A DNA stretch of 64,000 bases from Bacteroidales bacterium. GTDB lineage: Bacteria; Bacteroidota; Bacteroidia; Bacteroidales; UBA932. The number at the start of each line of letters is the position of its first letter. The stretch's first letter is position 1. Location: positions 59,283 to 123,282 of the forward strand of contig JAFSPG010000015.1 of assembly GCA_017443025.1 (NCBI GenBank), read 5' to 3'. Both the position numbers and the translations under genes were made by a program. The notes beneath the pieces are model-generated. The model searched no databases. It worked only from the letters and a program-made list of their open reading frames with translations, and was not told the origin of the DNA. Positions 17,993 through 27,644 of the stretch are shown piece by piece.

Positions 17993-18224
17993 AATACTAA
18001 AGGTTTATTTGTTGGACAAAAACCGTCTTCGCCGAGCAGACCGATTATCTGCTTCCCGGACGGTCCGGCGACAAAGTAAAATGGAAACAATATGCTCGAA
18101 ACGCTTTTTACGATTCTTATGATTTAAATATACGATTCTTTGTTTCGGCCATCTCGGGCAAACCCGCTCGAAAAGTTTGCTTTATAGCCCCGATAATAAA
18201 AATCGTATAAAAGTTTGGCCGATT
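17993..18224. other. Intergenic region between ssb and the zinc-ribbon gene
   Basis: Divergent regulatory space. The plus strand has a 10-base direct repeat TACGATTCTT at 18109-18118 and 18131-18140, 22 bases apart, in an AT-rich patch. A near-match to a minus-strand -7 box (TTACTTTG, 18072-18079) may serve ssb. I see no RNA gene. Confidence 0.35.
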
Positions 18225-18695
18225 ATGCGGAAAAATTTGCGGAAAAGGATAATGTTGGCGAACTTGACCTGCGACGTATTGAAAACGCTTGGTATGGATT
18301 ATCCTCTGAAATCAGAATCACCCGGGCATAACTGCCTCGAATGCGGAAATCAGCTTCCCTACAATGCCCGCCACGGCAAGAAGTTCTGCAGCATTTCCTG
18401 CAAGAACAGGTTTCATAACCGGCAGCAGATGGGCCCCAGGACAATGAAGGTGAGAATACTCGCCATACTTGAAAAGAATCACCGCATTCTCTCGGAGTTG
18501 CTTGAAGACGATATTACCTCCGTTCCCATGTCAAATCTTCTGGTGCTTGGATTCAACCCTATGTACGCAACCTGCTGCTATCGTCTCAACCGCAGGGAAA
18601 TGAGGATGTGTTTCGACATCAGTTTCTGCATGACGGCATCCAGAATCTATGACCTCGCATATACTGCCGATTTGACGGCACCTACATCCATGTGA
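18225..18695 (+). CDS. Small zinc-ribbon protein of unknown function
   Basis: About 156 residues from MRKNLRKRIMLANL; the longer frame from 18177 adds 16 residues. The one clear feature is a treble-cysteine zinc ribbon near residue 35: CLECGNQLPYNARHG, then KFCSISCKNRFHN. It resembles a rubredoxin-like knuckle used for nucleic-acid or protein contacts. A basic helix follows (MKVRILAILEKNHRILSELLED), and the C-terminal half contains three further cysteines. It is divergent from ssb and convergent with the regulator gene, with 9 bases between their stops. I do not recognise a characterised family; a DNA-associated role is only a guess from the zinc knuckle and the basic start. Confidence 0.7.
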   Translation: MRKNLRKRIMLANLTCDVLKTLGMDYPLKSESPGHNCLECGNQLPYNARHGKKFCSISCKNRFHNRQQMGPRTMKVRILAILEKNHRILSELLEDDITSVPMSNLLVLGFNPMYATCCYRLNRREMRMCFDISFCMTASRIYDLAYTADLTAPTSM

Positions 18696-18704
18696 AAAGA
18701 AAAC

Positions 18705-21700
18705 CTATACTTCAGTATTCTCTCTCCGGTATGCCTTCGGCGTACAGTTGTACCTTGCCGTAAAGTTCTTGAAGAAGGTTCCCCTGTTCGAGAATCCCGA
18801 ACGGAAGATAATCTCATCGACCGTCATCTTGGTCTTGCTCAGCAGCTGGGCGGAATATGCCAGACGGTATTCGCGGATGATGTTGCTGGGCGTAATGTTG
18901 ACTATGCCGTCGAGTTTGGCGTACAGATTACGTACGCTAAGGTGCATTTCGTCGGCGATGAAGCGGGTGGTCATGTCGGGATTCTGCAGATTGCTGCGGA
19001 TGATTCTGTAGAGGCGGTCGAGGAATTCTTTTTCTTCGCGGTGTAACTTCTTGCCCTCGCTGAATGTGTACGCACTCACGGAAGACCTGAAGTAATCTTC
19101 GAGAGAAGCAACCCGGCGCAGGTTCTGCTGTACTGCGAACGACAGGGCCTTGACGTCGATTGGCAGGGTAATCCAGACGTCGGCGGGTATATCGCCCTGT
19201 TGTTCGGCAATCATTATTACCGGAATCTTTACGGTCTGTTTGTTCTCCTTAAGCTGACGAATTGCCGACTCCCGCTCTTTTTCCATGCCGAGCCACTCGC
19301 AAATAACTATATCGGGGATATCCTTGCTTAAGATATCCAGGAAGGATGAAGCGTCTGTCATTATATGTATCCTGAATTCATCCTTGAAGAGCATTTCAAC
19401 TATTTTGATGATTTCAGGGTGTGTCGACAGCACGAGCATATACTGCATGTCGGGGCCTTCCTGGCGTGCCGCTACTCCGCTGGTGGAACTCTTTCCAAAC
19501 AGGGCAGGTGCCTCTCCCGTATAAGAAAGCGGCCCGCTTATGGAGGTTTCGGCCTGTATCCTCGGAAGTCGGATGGAAGATATTGAGTAAGCACCTTCGT
19601 GCGATATCTTGAGATGTCCGCCTATAAGGTCTATACGTTTATGGCAGACGGCGAGCCGGAGTTCGTCATGAAGGTCGTCGCTTTTCTTCGCGGCCTGCTG
19701 CAGAGACTCGATGAGTCGGTCGGCATCGACAACGCCGGAAGTAATCTTGGCATTTGGCCATTTCCCCTCCATCGATATCTGTACCATCAAATCTTCTCCC
19801 TTGCGCGAGACAGTCAGAGAGACTCTCTTTTCTCCTTCCGCGCGGAAGAAAGCATTGGTCAGAAGGAGGTCTATAAAACTGATGATTTCAGAAGGGTATC
19901 CCGTCCAGATAAGGTCTTTCGGGATATCCTGCGAAAATTTCACACCGGCTCCTTTAGCCAGCTCGGAGTAGGTGTCGAGCAGCTCCGAGAAAATGTCGCC
20001 GAGCGAGAAGACCACAGGCTCCGGCAGGCTTTCCTGGTCAGGAGTCCCGAGAGTAAGCTCACGCATCAGCTTAAGGGTGTGCCTTGCCCTGTCGTAATAC
20101 CTGAGGGCGTCTTCCGCCTTGGTGCGTATATATTCGTCGGAGTGGTGGTAATCAATTATCTTCTGACAGGGGGCCGAGAACATTGCAACCGGAGTCTGGA
20201 CCTGGGTGGCGAAGTTGTGGAGCAGGCGTATTTTTGATGCGTTGGCTTCCTCGCGGCGCCGGGCTTCGAGCCTTTCCGCGAGAATCTTGCGCCTGCGTTC
20301 ATTCCTCCTCGATATAAAGAACCAGATGCTTCCGGCAATCGAGAGGAATAATACGACGACTATGAATTTTGCGAACTTTGTAGCGTAAAACGGCGGCTTG
20401 ATTCTGACTCGCAGTGTCATTTGGGGGCCTTCGAGGCCTGTAGCATCGTTACGGTATTTGATATTGAGGGTGTATTCGCCGTAGTGAACTCCCTGAAAGG
20501 GTATTTCGGATGAGCTTTCCAGCCATATATCGTTCAGCTGCTTTAAATTGTAGAGGTAAACGTAGTTTTCGCCGTTGATGAAGTCGATTGCCTGTACGTT
20601 GAGAGCTGAAAGCTTTTTGCCCGGAGGAATGCTCAGGATATTCTCGTCCATGTATGATGCCGGGGCTTCCTTTTGTCCGTCAATGACCAGCGATTGAAGC
20701 GTTACAGGCGGGGTAAAGGCTTTTCCAAACTCGCCCAAGTGCGCAATGCTTACCCAGCCTTCGGCGCCGCCGAACATAATGGTGCCGTCGGGGCAAATGA
20801 ATGATGCACCGTCGGAAAATTCATTGAAAAGCAAGCCATAACCGTATCCGTATCTGGTATATCGGCCATCGAAGGGGGAGTAGCGCACAAGACCGTTGTT
20901 CGTGCTCAGCCAGAGTCCGCCAAGGCTGTCCTGGCGGATTTCGTGTATTACCGTACCGCTGAAGCCGGTGGTAATGACCTTTCCGGCGGAATCCATTTGA
21001 AGCAGGCCGCAGCCGGTTCCGAGCCACAGGGAGCCGTTGCTGCCATTCCTGATCGACCATACGTCGTTTGCGGTTTCGGGGAGATTGTCGTTCAGCATAT
21101 GAACCTCCGTCTCGTCCCTGTCGGGGAAATAGTGCAGCAGTCCGTCGCCGCGGCTCCCTATCCAAATCGAACCGTCGGCCCCGGGGCAAAGGCAGAAATA
21201 GAAATTGGAGCCAGTCTTGAGCGACGGAGTAGGTACCTTCTTCCAGCCTGTCGCAAGAGGAACCGTGCCACCGGATAAACTTATAAGGAATACTCCATGC
21301 CCGACTGTCGAAACCCACAGTTTATCCGGTGAACTCTCGTAGAAGGCGTGAATATACTGCAACTCTTCCGGGATCTTTCCTGTCAGGGAATGAATCTTTC
21401 CGTCAGTATAGGAGTAATACCTGATGCCGGCTCCCTCTGAGCCTATCCATATCAGATTGCGGCTGCTCTCGCAGAGGGCATATACAGCTTCATTCGACAT
21501 TTCGCCTCCCAGGTAATCGACTTTATTGTAGTCGCGCAGGTTGATGCCTTCCCTGTAATCACGAATCCGTACTATTCCGTCGCCTTTGGTGCCAAGCCAG
21601 AGGGAGTTTTGCCTGTCAAGGAGGATGGTTCGTACAGGGGTTGAAAACTCTCGGCCGAAGTCGGTCATCTTATAAGAGTGGAAGTCATAGGGGCCTTTTG

Positions 21701-22652
21701 CAAACATAACCAGGCCGTGTCCGTCGGTGGCAACCCAGAGTACATCCTGATTGCGGTCTTTCATTATGGTGAAAACTCCGCATTCGAGCGGAAGCCGCCC
21801 GGCGGCGTATTTCTTTTCGGAGAGAGGATTGAAGAGGAACACCGAGACTCCGTCGTACTGGAAAGAGACTAGATAATCTTCACCTATATGTATTATATCC
21901 GATACTGTTCCGTGTCTGGATATCTCCTTGCGGAGGTCGAGGATATACTCCCATCTCTGGAAATCATAGCGCAGGAGTCTGCCGTCATCGCTGATTGCAA
22001 GGATTTCGTTCTTGCCTGCCTTCCCAAAAATAAACTGCTGTGTATTGGTGTAAAATGTATTATTTAGATGGGGGGGGGTAGAAGAATCCAGGAGCCCTTT
22101 TGTAGTTAAAATGTACAGTTTCCCGTCGGCCGCGGTACCACTGGAAAGGACCTCTTCATACTTCAGTATGTCCGGCCGTTCTATTTCGGTGAAAACTTCT
22201 TTTTCGCCGTCATAGGCAAACAGATGATTGGATTTTGTGAGCACCAGTGTACTTTCTTCTTCTGAGGAAAGCAGGCGGTACATTCCGCTAAATTGCGTGA
22301 ATCTCTTCTGTACTCGTCCGTCGTCCACCAAATCCAGTCCGTAGTCCGTGACCACCCAGAACATTCCGTCTATGTAGGGATGAATCTTCTCGACAAGGTT
22401 GCCTGAAAGCGACAAATCGTTCTCCCGGCCTCCGTTGAAGCTTAACATGGTCTGGCCGTTCCAGATATTCAGGCCCTCGCAGGTGCCTATCCAGATACGT
22501 CCTGAGGTGTCCTGGGTGAGGCTGAGCACCGAGTTGTTGCTCAGGCCCTCCGGGCCGGATATGGTGCGGACGAAATCTGCACGGCCCTGTATGGAGGAAA
22601 GGATAAAAACAATGACGGGAACAAGCCTGTATAGTGGACTGCGGTTTTTCAT
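18705..22652 (-). CDS. Hybrid two-component-type PUL regulator with degenerate kinase and receiver
   Basis: About 1315 residues from MKNRSPLYRLVPVIVF (an upstream in-frame ATG at 22709 is less likely). Order: signal peptide; a periplasmic sensor of two propellers with repeats such as GRIWIGTCEGLNIWNG and NSLWLGTKGDGIVR; a Y_Y_Y domain (YLYNLKQLNDIWLESS); a membrane segment (FIVVVLFLSIAGSIWFF); histidine-kinase-like, receiver-like and C-terminal AraC-type DNA-binding domains (FIADEMHLSVRNLYAKL, IIFRSGFSNRGTFFKNF). This is the layout of HTCS regulators that sense oligosaccharides. However, the H-box reads FATQVQTP instead of ISHEFRTP (His replaced by Thr about 816), the G boxes are gone, and the receiver acceptor is Glu about 1119 (VICEWLG). 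It is divergent from susC and probably activates the mannan locus. Confidence 0.87.
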   Translation of the reverse strand: MKNRSPLYRLVPVIVFILSSIQGRADFVRTISGPEGLSNNSVLSLTQDTSGRIWIGTCEGLNIWNGQTMLSFNGGRENDLSLSGNLVEKIHPYIDGMFWVVTDYGLDLVDDGRVQKRFTQFSGMYRLLSSEEESTLVLTKSNHLFAYDGEKEVFTEIERPDILKYEEVLSSGTAADGKLYILTTKGLLDSSTPPHLNNTFYTNTQQFIFGKAGKNEILAISDDGRLLRYDFQRWEYILDLRKEISRHGTVSDIIHIGEDYLVSFQYDGVSVFLFNPLSEKKYAAGRLPLECGVFTIMKDRNQDVLWVATDGHGLVMFAKGPYDFHSYKMTDFGREFSTPVRTILLDRQNSLWLGTKGDGIVRIRDYREGINLRDYNKVDYLGGEMSNEAVYALCESSRNLIWIGSEGAGIRYYSYTDGKIHSLTGKIPEELQYIHAFYESSPDKLWVSTVGHGVFLISLSGGTVPLATGWKKVPTPSLKTGSNFYFCLCPGADGSIWIGSRGDGLLHYFPDRDETEVHMLNDNLPETANDVWSIRNGSNGSLWLGTGCGLLQMDSAGKVITTGFSGTVIHEIRQDSLGGLWLSTNNGLVRYSPFDGRYTRYGYGYGLLFNEFSDGASFICPDGTIMFGGAEGWVSIAHLGEFGKAFTPPVTLQSLVIDGQKEAPASYMDENILSIPPGKKLSALNVQAIDFINGENYVYLYNLKQLNDIWLESSSEIPFQGVHYGEYTLNIKYRNDATGLEGPQMTLRVRIKPPFYATKFAKFIVVVLFLSIAGSIWFFISRRNERRRKILAERLEARRREEANASKIRLLHNFATQVQTPVAMFSAPCQKIIDYHHSDEYIRTKAEDALRYYDRARHTLKLMRELTLGTPDQESLPEPVVFSLGDIFSELLDTYSELAKGAGVKFSQDIPKDLIWTGYPSEIISFIDLLLTNAFFRAEGEKRVSLTVSRKGEDLMVQISMEGKWPNAKITSGVVDADRLIESLQQAAKKSDDLHDELRLAVCHKRIDLIGGHLKISHEGAYSISSIRLPRIQAETSISGPLSYTGEAPALFGKSSTSGVAARQEGPDMQYMLVLSTHPEIIKIVEMLFKDEFRIHIMTDASSFLDILSKDIPDIVICEWLGMEKERESAIRQLKENKQTVKIPVIMIAEQQGDIPADVWITLPIDVKALSFAVQQNLRRVASLEDYFRSSVSAYTFSEGKKLHREEKEFLDRLYRIIRSNLQNPDMTTRFIADEMHLSVRNLYAKLDGIVNITPSNIIREYRLAYSAQLLSKTKMTVDEIIFRSGFSNRGTFFKNFTARYNCTPKAYRRENTEV
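22070..22078 (-). repeat. Nine-C homopolymer tract inside the regulator gene
   Basis: The plus strand has nine consecutive G residues, read as C9 in the coding strand (ACC CCC CCC CAT, Thr-Pro-Pro-His near residue 192). Gain or loss of one base would shift the frame in the sensor propeller and truncate the regulator. Confidence 0.9.
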
Positions 22653-22731
22653 GAAAACGTACATTTTTCCAAATATATCAATAATTCCCGGCCGTTGCAA
22701 TAAAATCATACTTTTCTTTCATAATAATGTA

Positions 22732-22762
22732 CTTTTATAAGGTTTGAATCGATTTATCTTTG
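22732..22762 (+). promoter_or_regulatory. Promoter of the susC-led mannan operon
   Basis: A -7 box TATCTTTG at 22755-22762 lies 41 bases before the susC ATG. A T-rich -33 candidate (CTTTT at 22732-22736) stands about 19 bases upstream. The region is shared with the divergent regulator gene and would be where its AraC-type domain binds. Confidence 0.5.
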
Positions 22763-22803
22763 ACCTTGCTTAAAAATCGACAATCAACGTAAACAATAAC
22801 CTT

Positions 22804-25800
22804 ATGTTTTCACTAAAATTCAAATCCATCCGTACGGTACTGCTTCTTGCAGGCCTGGTTTGCGGCCTGGTTCTCGCTCCGCGTGAGGCAATGGCCCAGA
22901 CTACCGGCCTGGATGTGAGCGGAACCGTCAAGGATGCCACCGGCGAGGCCATTATTGGCGCAGCCGTGATGGTGTCCGGTTCAACGACCGGCGTGGCTAC
23001 CGACCTGGACGGAAACTTCTCCCTTGCAGGGGTCCCCGCGGGAGCGAGCCTTGAAGTCAGTTGCATCGGTTACAAGACCTCTGTAATCCCGGTCGGTTCA
23101 CAGACGGTACTGAACATAGTCCTTGAAGAGGACATGAACTTCCTCGACGAAGTTGTTGTAGTAGGTTATGGTACAACCACAAGACGCCACATCGTCTCAT
23201 CTGTATCAACAGTAAGTCAGGAAGCCCTTGCCGACAGGCCGGTTGCCAATGTACAGCAGGCTCTCCAGGGTGCAGCCGCCAACCTTATCATCCAGAACCG
23301 CAGCTACGACCCTACCGCCGGAGACCAGATGAATCTCTCCATCCGCGGTGTCGGAACCATGGGTAACAATACTCCGCTGGTCGTTATCGACGGAGTTCCC
23401 CAGGCTGATGCATCCAGGATGAACGACCTCAACCCCAATGACATCGAATCCGTAAACATCCTCAAGGATGCCGGTTCATCCGCCATCTACGGTGCCCGTT
23501 CTTCCAATGGCGTCATCCTCATTACCACCAAGGGCGGCAAGAAGGAAAAAGCTCCCGAAATCCGTTTCGGAGCCCAGCTGGGTATGCAGAACCCCCACAT
23601 CCTCTTCTCGCCGGTGTCTTCTTACAAGAATGCCATACTGCGTAACGAGGCCCTTGCCAACGTAGGCAAGTCTCCCATCTTTACGATAGCAGAAATCGAG
23701 AGCTTCAAGGAGCACGGCGACTGCGAGCCTTTCATGAAACAGGCCATGCGCAATGCCCTCCAGCAGAATTACAACATCAGCGTAACCGGCGGAACCTCCA
23801 AGACTACATATATGGTATCCGGCTCATTCTTCGACCAGGAGTCCAACTACGTAGGCCCTCATTACGGAAATTCCCGCTACAACCTTCGTACAAGCGTTAC
23901 AACCGAATGGGATCGCCTGAAAATCGGCGCCAACATCAGTTATGCCCGCAACGAAGTTTATTCTCCCGTTACTTCGGGCTTCCTCTTCGCCGACCTCGCC
24001 AGGTTCCCAACCTACTGGTTCTACCGCACACACGACGAGAACGGTGTCTTCTACGGCAACAACTATAAGTTCGGAAGTACCGGAACCGTCCTGGCCGACC
24101 TTATCGCCGGCGGATACAACAAGCACGACAACGACTACCTCTCAGGTACGTTCACCGGTGATTTCAAGATTATCGACGGCCTGAAACTCCGTACCGTCAT
24201 CAACGCCGAAACGCGTACTTCGCACCGCTTCACCGACAAGAAGACCTATATGGTAGCGATGGACAATGGCCCGGCCTGGTCCGATCCGTCCACGGCCGTT
24301 ATCGGCGGCAATATCACTGAGCCCGCCGACGACTGGGTGGGCCGCGACACTTACCTGAGCAGCCAGATTCTCCTTGACTTCAACAAGGATTTCGGCCCGC
24401 ACAGCATTACGGCTCTCCTCGGATGGTCGCAGGAATCGAGCAAGCACTATGGCGTAGAGGTATCCAAGAAGTATCTCAACGACCTTAACCAGCCCGGCTC
24501 CGATACTATCGTGGAGGAAGGTTCGTATCTCTCATCGGAAGACAACAACCGTTATGCCCTGCGCTCCTGGTTCGGCCGTGCCACCTATTCATATAAGGAC
24601 AGGTACTATGCGGAGCTTACTGCCCGCTACGATATGTCGTCGAAATTCCTCAAGGCCCGCAACGCCGGTTTCTTCCCGGCCATTTCCCTCGGCTGGAGGC
24701 TCTCCGACGAGGATTTCATGGTCAAATACAAGGAGCGTTTCGGCGACCTCAAGCTCCGCGCATCTTATGGCTTGAACGGTAACCAGCAGGACGTAGGACT
24801 TTACGACTTCATGACCACCTACGGCATCTGGCAGCACGCCTACGGCTTCAATGGCAAGACCGCAGCCGGCCTCATGTTCACCATGGGTAACGAATCCCTT
24901 ACCTGGGAGACTTCCAAGACTTTCAACGTGGGTGTTGATGCCTCCTTCCTGAAGAACAAGCTCAATGTCAACTTCGACTGGTTCTACAAGCGCACCAGCG
25001 ACATCCTCCTTTCGCCTATCGTCACCGGCATGTACGGTGCCAGCATCGCAAAGGAGAACAGAGGTAAAATGGACAACAAGGGCTGGGAGCTCACCGTGAG
25101 CTACGATCTCAGCTCCGGCGGTTGGGAGCATCACTTCTCCTTCAACCTCGCTGACTCCCAGAACGAGGTCGTTTCCTACGGTTCCCCTACAATCTTTGGA
25201 AACGACGGAGTAACCGTCATTATCATGGAAGGCCTTCCGCTCAACGCCTATTACGGCTACAAGACCGACGGCTTCTTCAAGACCTATCGTGAGATTCAGG
25301 AGAGTGCCGTTCCTACGACCATCAACCGCGACCAGCTTCGCCCCGGCGACGTCAAGTACGTGGATATGAACAAGGATGGCGTGATAGACGAAGACGACCG
25401 TACCTATCTCGGTTACGGCTTCCCCCGCTACACCTTCGGCTTCAGCTACGGAGTGCGCTGGAAAGGCTTCGACTTCAATATTCTCCTTCAGGGTGTGCTC
25501 AAGAGGACCAACGCCATCCGTGGCGAACTCTTCGAACCCTTCCACGTAGATTACGGTACCACGATGTACGAGCATCAGCTCGACTACTGGACACCCGACA
25601 ACCAGGATGCCCGCTGGCCTCGCCTTACCGCCTACGGCTCCGACAGCCAGGCCAACAACTGGGGTCAGCCCGGATCCGGAATCAATATGATCAACGGCGC
25701 GTACCTGCGCGTGCGTAATATCCAGTTTGGATATACCCTCCCTGAAAAGTGGACCCGTCCGCTCGCCATGAAATCCTGCAGGATTTTCATCGACTGCCAG

Positions 25801-25944
25801 AATCCTTTCACCTTCACGAAGTACTCCTTCGTCGATCCTGAAACCACCGAGTTCGGCAGCAACATGAGCCGCGGCGGCGCCAACTCCGCACGTAATTACC
25901 CGACCCTCCGATACTTCGGCGGCGGCATTAACTTAGTATTCTAA
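22804..25944 (+). CDS. SusC/RagA-type TonB-dependent oligosaccharide transporter
   Basis: 1046 residues. A signal peptide ends REAMAQ. A carboxypeptidase-D-like regulatory domain follows (VSGTVKDATGEAIIGAAV, GVATDLDGNFSLAGVPAG), then the hallmark EVVVVGYGTTTRR, the plug domain (GVGTMGNNTPLVVIDGVPQ, DAGSSAIYGARSSNGVI) and a 22-stranded barrel ending PTLRYFGGGINLVF. SusC proteins import oligosaccharides across the outer membrane with SusD as lid, powered by TonB. The downstream GH76 and GH125 genes point to alpha-1,6-mannan fragments as cargo. It starts the operon; susD follows after 13 bases. Confidence 0.96.
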   Translation: MFSLKFKSIRTVLLLAGLVCGLVLAPREAMAQTTGLDVSGTVKDATGEAIIGAAVMVSGSTTGVATDLDGNFSLAGVPAGASLEVSCIGYKTSVIPVGSQTVLNIVLEEDMNFLDEVVVVGYGTTTRRHIVSSVSTVSQEALADRPVANVQQALQGAAANLIIQNRSYDPTAGDQMNLSIRGVGTMGNNTPLVVIDGVPQADASRMNDLNPNDIESVNILKDAGSSAIYGARSSNGVILITTKGGKKEKAPEIRFGAQLGMQNPHILFSPVSSYKNAILRNEALANVGKSPIFTIAEIESFKEHGDCEPFMKQAMRNALQQNYNISVTGGTSKTTYMVSGSFFDQESNYVGPHYGNSRYNLRTSVTTEWDRLKIGANISYARNEVYSPVTSGFLFADLARFPTYWFYRTHDENGVFYGNNYKFGSTGTVLADLIAGGYNKHDNDYLSGTFTGDFKIIDGLKLRTVINAETRTSHRFTDKKTYMVAMDNGPAWSDPSTAVIGGNITEPADDWVGRDTYLSSQILLDFNKDFGPHSITALLGWSQESSKHYGVEVSKKYLNDLNQPGSDTIVEEGSYLSSEDNNRYALRSWFGRATYSYKDRYYAELTARYDMSSKFLKARNAGFFPAISLGWRLSDEDFMVKYKERFGDLKLRASYGLNGNQQDVGLYDFMTTYGIWQHAYGFNGKTAAGLMFTMGNESLTWETSKTFNVGVDASFLKNKLNVNFDWFYKRTSDILLSPIVTGMYGASIAKENRGKMDNKGWELTVSYDLSSGGWEHHFSFNLADSQNEVVSYGSPTIFGNDGVTVIIMEGLPLNAYYGYKTDGFFKTYREIQESAVPTTINRDQLRPGDVKYVDMNKDGVIDEDDRTYLGYGFPRYTFGFSYGVRWKGFDFNILLQGVLKRTNAIRGELFEPFHVDYGTTMYEHQLDYWTPDNQDARWPRLTAYGSDSQANNWGQPGSGINMINGAYLRVRNIQFGYTLPEKWTRPLAMKSCRIFIDCQNPFTFTKYSFVDPETTEFGSNMSRGGANSARNYPTLRYFGGGINLVF

Positions 25945-25957
25945 AAGGAGACGCACT

Positions 25958-27631
25958 ATGAAAATGAAAAACAGCATACTTGTCTGGTCAAGTGCAACAC
26001 TGCTTTTCCTGGCCTCCTGCGTAGGTCTTGAGCAGTATCCGACAAATTCATATACCGACGACACCTATTGGCTGGTTCCCGCTAACGTCGATGCCGCCCT
26101 TAACCTGGGCTACAACCAGTGCTGGAACGCCGACTTATATTGGTGCAACAACCTCCTCAGCGACGACGTGTTCGGCAGCCGCCACAGCGGCGACAATCTT
26201 CTCGTCGCAACAGGTCTTGCAACCACTTCCAACGGTCGCTTCTCCAGCGAGTGGAATGGTTGCTACCAGGAGCTCCGCACCTTGCATACGGCTCTTGACA
26301 ACCTCGACAGAATGAACATCGACGATGCCACGAAGGCCCGCTACGAGGCCGAGTGGAGGCTTATGCGCGCATTCACTTACCTGCGCCTCATCACCTGGTT
26401 CGGCGACGTTCCTTTCTTTACTACGAATCCGACTCTCCCTGAGACCAAAGTTGTTTCAAGGAGCCCAGAAGCCGAGATTCGCCAGTTTATCCTCGATGAA
26501 CTCGAATTCGCAGCTGGCAGGCTTCCGCTCAATACCCAGATTCCTGCCACCGAGTACGGCCGCTACACTGCTGGTACCGCCGTGGCAATCAAGGCAAGGG
26601 CATACCTGCTCAACAACGACTGGGCCAACTGCGCCGCCGAATGCGCAAGGCTGATCAACGGCACCGAGTATGGTTCATACCGCCTCGCCGACAATTACGC
26701 CTCGCTGTTCACCAGTGGTCACTACGGCCCCGAGTCGATAATGACCATCGAATTTGCCTACGAAGGCAGTGCCAACCACATTCTTCGCAGCTGGTCAACC
26801 GGCCAGAGACTTCCGCAGTCAATCGGCTACGGCGGAATCGTGGAATTCTCTCCCACCCAGGAGCTTGTGGATGCATTCCGCAAGACCAACGGCTCCGTAG
26901 CAGGCGATACCGACTACGCCGACCGCGACCTTCGCTTCTATTCCACCATTGCCTATAACGGCTGCACCCTCACCATTCCTCCCGCACTCGGCGCCAAGAT
27001 TATCGGTTCCGAGGGAGTTGGCCGCGGTACTTATACCTGCTGGACCAGGCCCGAGGATGCTGAGATCGCCCTTCGCCGCGACCCTTCGCTCAAGGATGCC
27101 TACGACGGCTCCCAGGACCGCACCGCTACCGGATACTATAATATAAAGAATTATGCTCCCGAGACCATCGGCCCCGGCGGCGGTTCTTACAAGCCCATTA
27201 TGGAAATCCGTTTTGCCGACGTACTCCTTATGTACGCAGAGTCTATGAACGAGCTCGGAGAGATGACCGACGAGATCTGGAACAAGACCATCCAGCCCCT
27301 GCGCCGCAGGGCCGGCTTCAATGATTCCTGGTGCAACACCATCCCTGCCTCGCAGGAGGAGAAACGCCAGGCCATCCGCGAAGAGCGCCGCTGCGAACTC
27401 GCCCTTGAGGGCCGCAGGTGCTTCGACCTCCGTCGCTGGGCCGTCCTCGACAATCCGTCCATCCGTGAGACAGGCTCCGCCTATCTGACTTCCACCGCTA
27501 CCGGTGCTCCCTTCCAGGATGACGGTTCGAGAATTGTCTGCCAGAGCCCGTACAGCATCATGTACTGGTTCCCCATCCCTCAGAGCGAAAGGGATATCAA
27601 TAAGAACCTTACCCAGAACCCCGGTTGGTAA
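25958..27631 (+). CDS. SusD/RagB-type surface glycan-binding lipoprotein
   Basis: 557 residues. The lipoprotein signal ends LLFLASC. The SusD fold is indicated by LDNLDRMNIDDATKARYEAEWRLMRAFTYL, the conserved WFGDVPF, TAVAIKARAYLLNNDW, FADVLLMYAESMNELG, IREERRCELALEGRRCFDLRRW and a closing MYWFPIPQSERDINKN. It forms the lid of the SusC barrel and binds the polysaccharide at the surface. A good Shine-Dalgarno-like AAAAGGAG lies 8 bases before the ATG, stronger than is usual in Bacteroidales. Confidence 0.96.
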   Translation: MKMKNSILVWSSATLLFLASCVGLEQYPTNSYTDDTYWLVPANVDAALNLGYNQCWNADLYWCNNLLSDDVFGSRHSGDNLLVATGLATTSNGRFSSEWNGCYQELRTLHTALDNLDRMNIDDATKARYEAEWRLMRAFTYLRLITWFGDVPFFTTNPTLPETKVVSRSPEAEIRQFILDELEFAAGRLPLNTQIPATEYGRYTAGTAVAIKARAYLLNNDWANCAAECARLINGTEYGSYRLADNYASLFTSGHYGPESIMTIEFAYEGSANHILRSWSTGQRLPQSIGYGGIVEFSPTQELVDAFRKTNGSVAGDTDYADRDLRFYSTIAYNGCTLTIPPALGAKIIGSEGVGRGTYTCWTRPEDAEIALRRDPSLKDAYDGSQDRTATGYYNIKNYAPETIGPGGGSYKPIMEIRFADVLLMYAESMNELGEMTDEIWNKTIQPLRRRAGFNDSWCNTIPASQEEKRQAIREERRCELALEGRRCFDLRRWAVLDNPSIRETGSAYLTSTATGAPFQDDGSRIVCQSPYSIMYWFPIPQSERDINKNLTQNPGW

Positions 27632-27644
27632 ACCCTAAAACGAA

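Noticed and set aside
18109-18140. Direct repeat TACGATTCTT as a CRISPR or operator array
   Set aside because: Only two copies, short, in AT-rich DNA; no further units or recognised regulator site.
24589-25575. A 328-residue open frame antisense to susC, and similar long frames antisense to GH125 (32032-33207) and groEL (53714-55588)
   Set aside because: All lie fully within recognised genes on the other strand and show no domain or signal that would support them.
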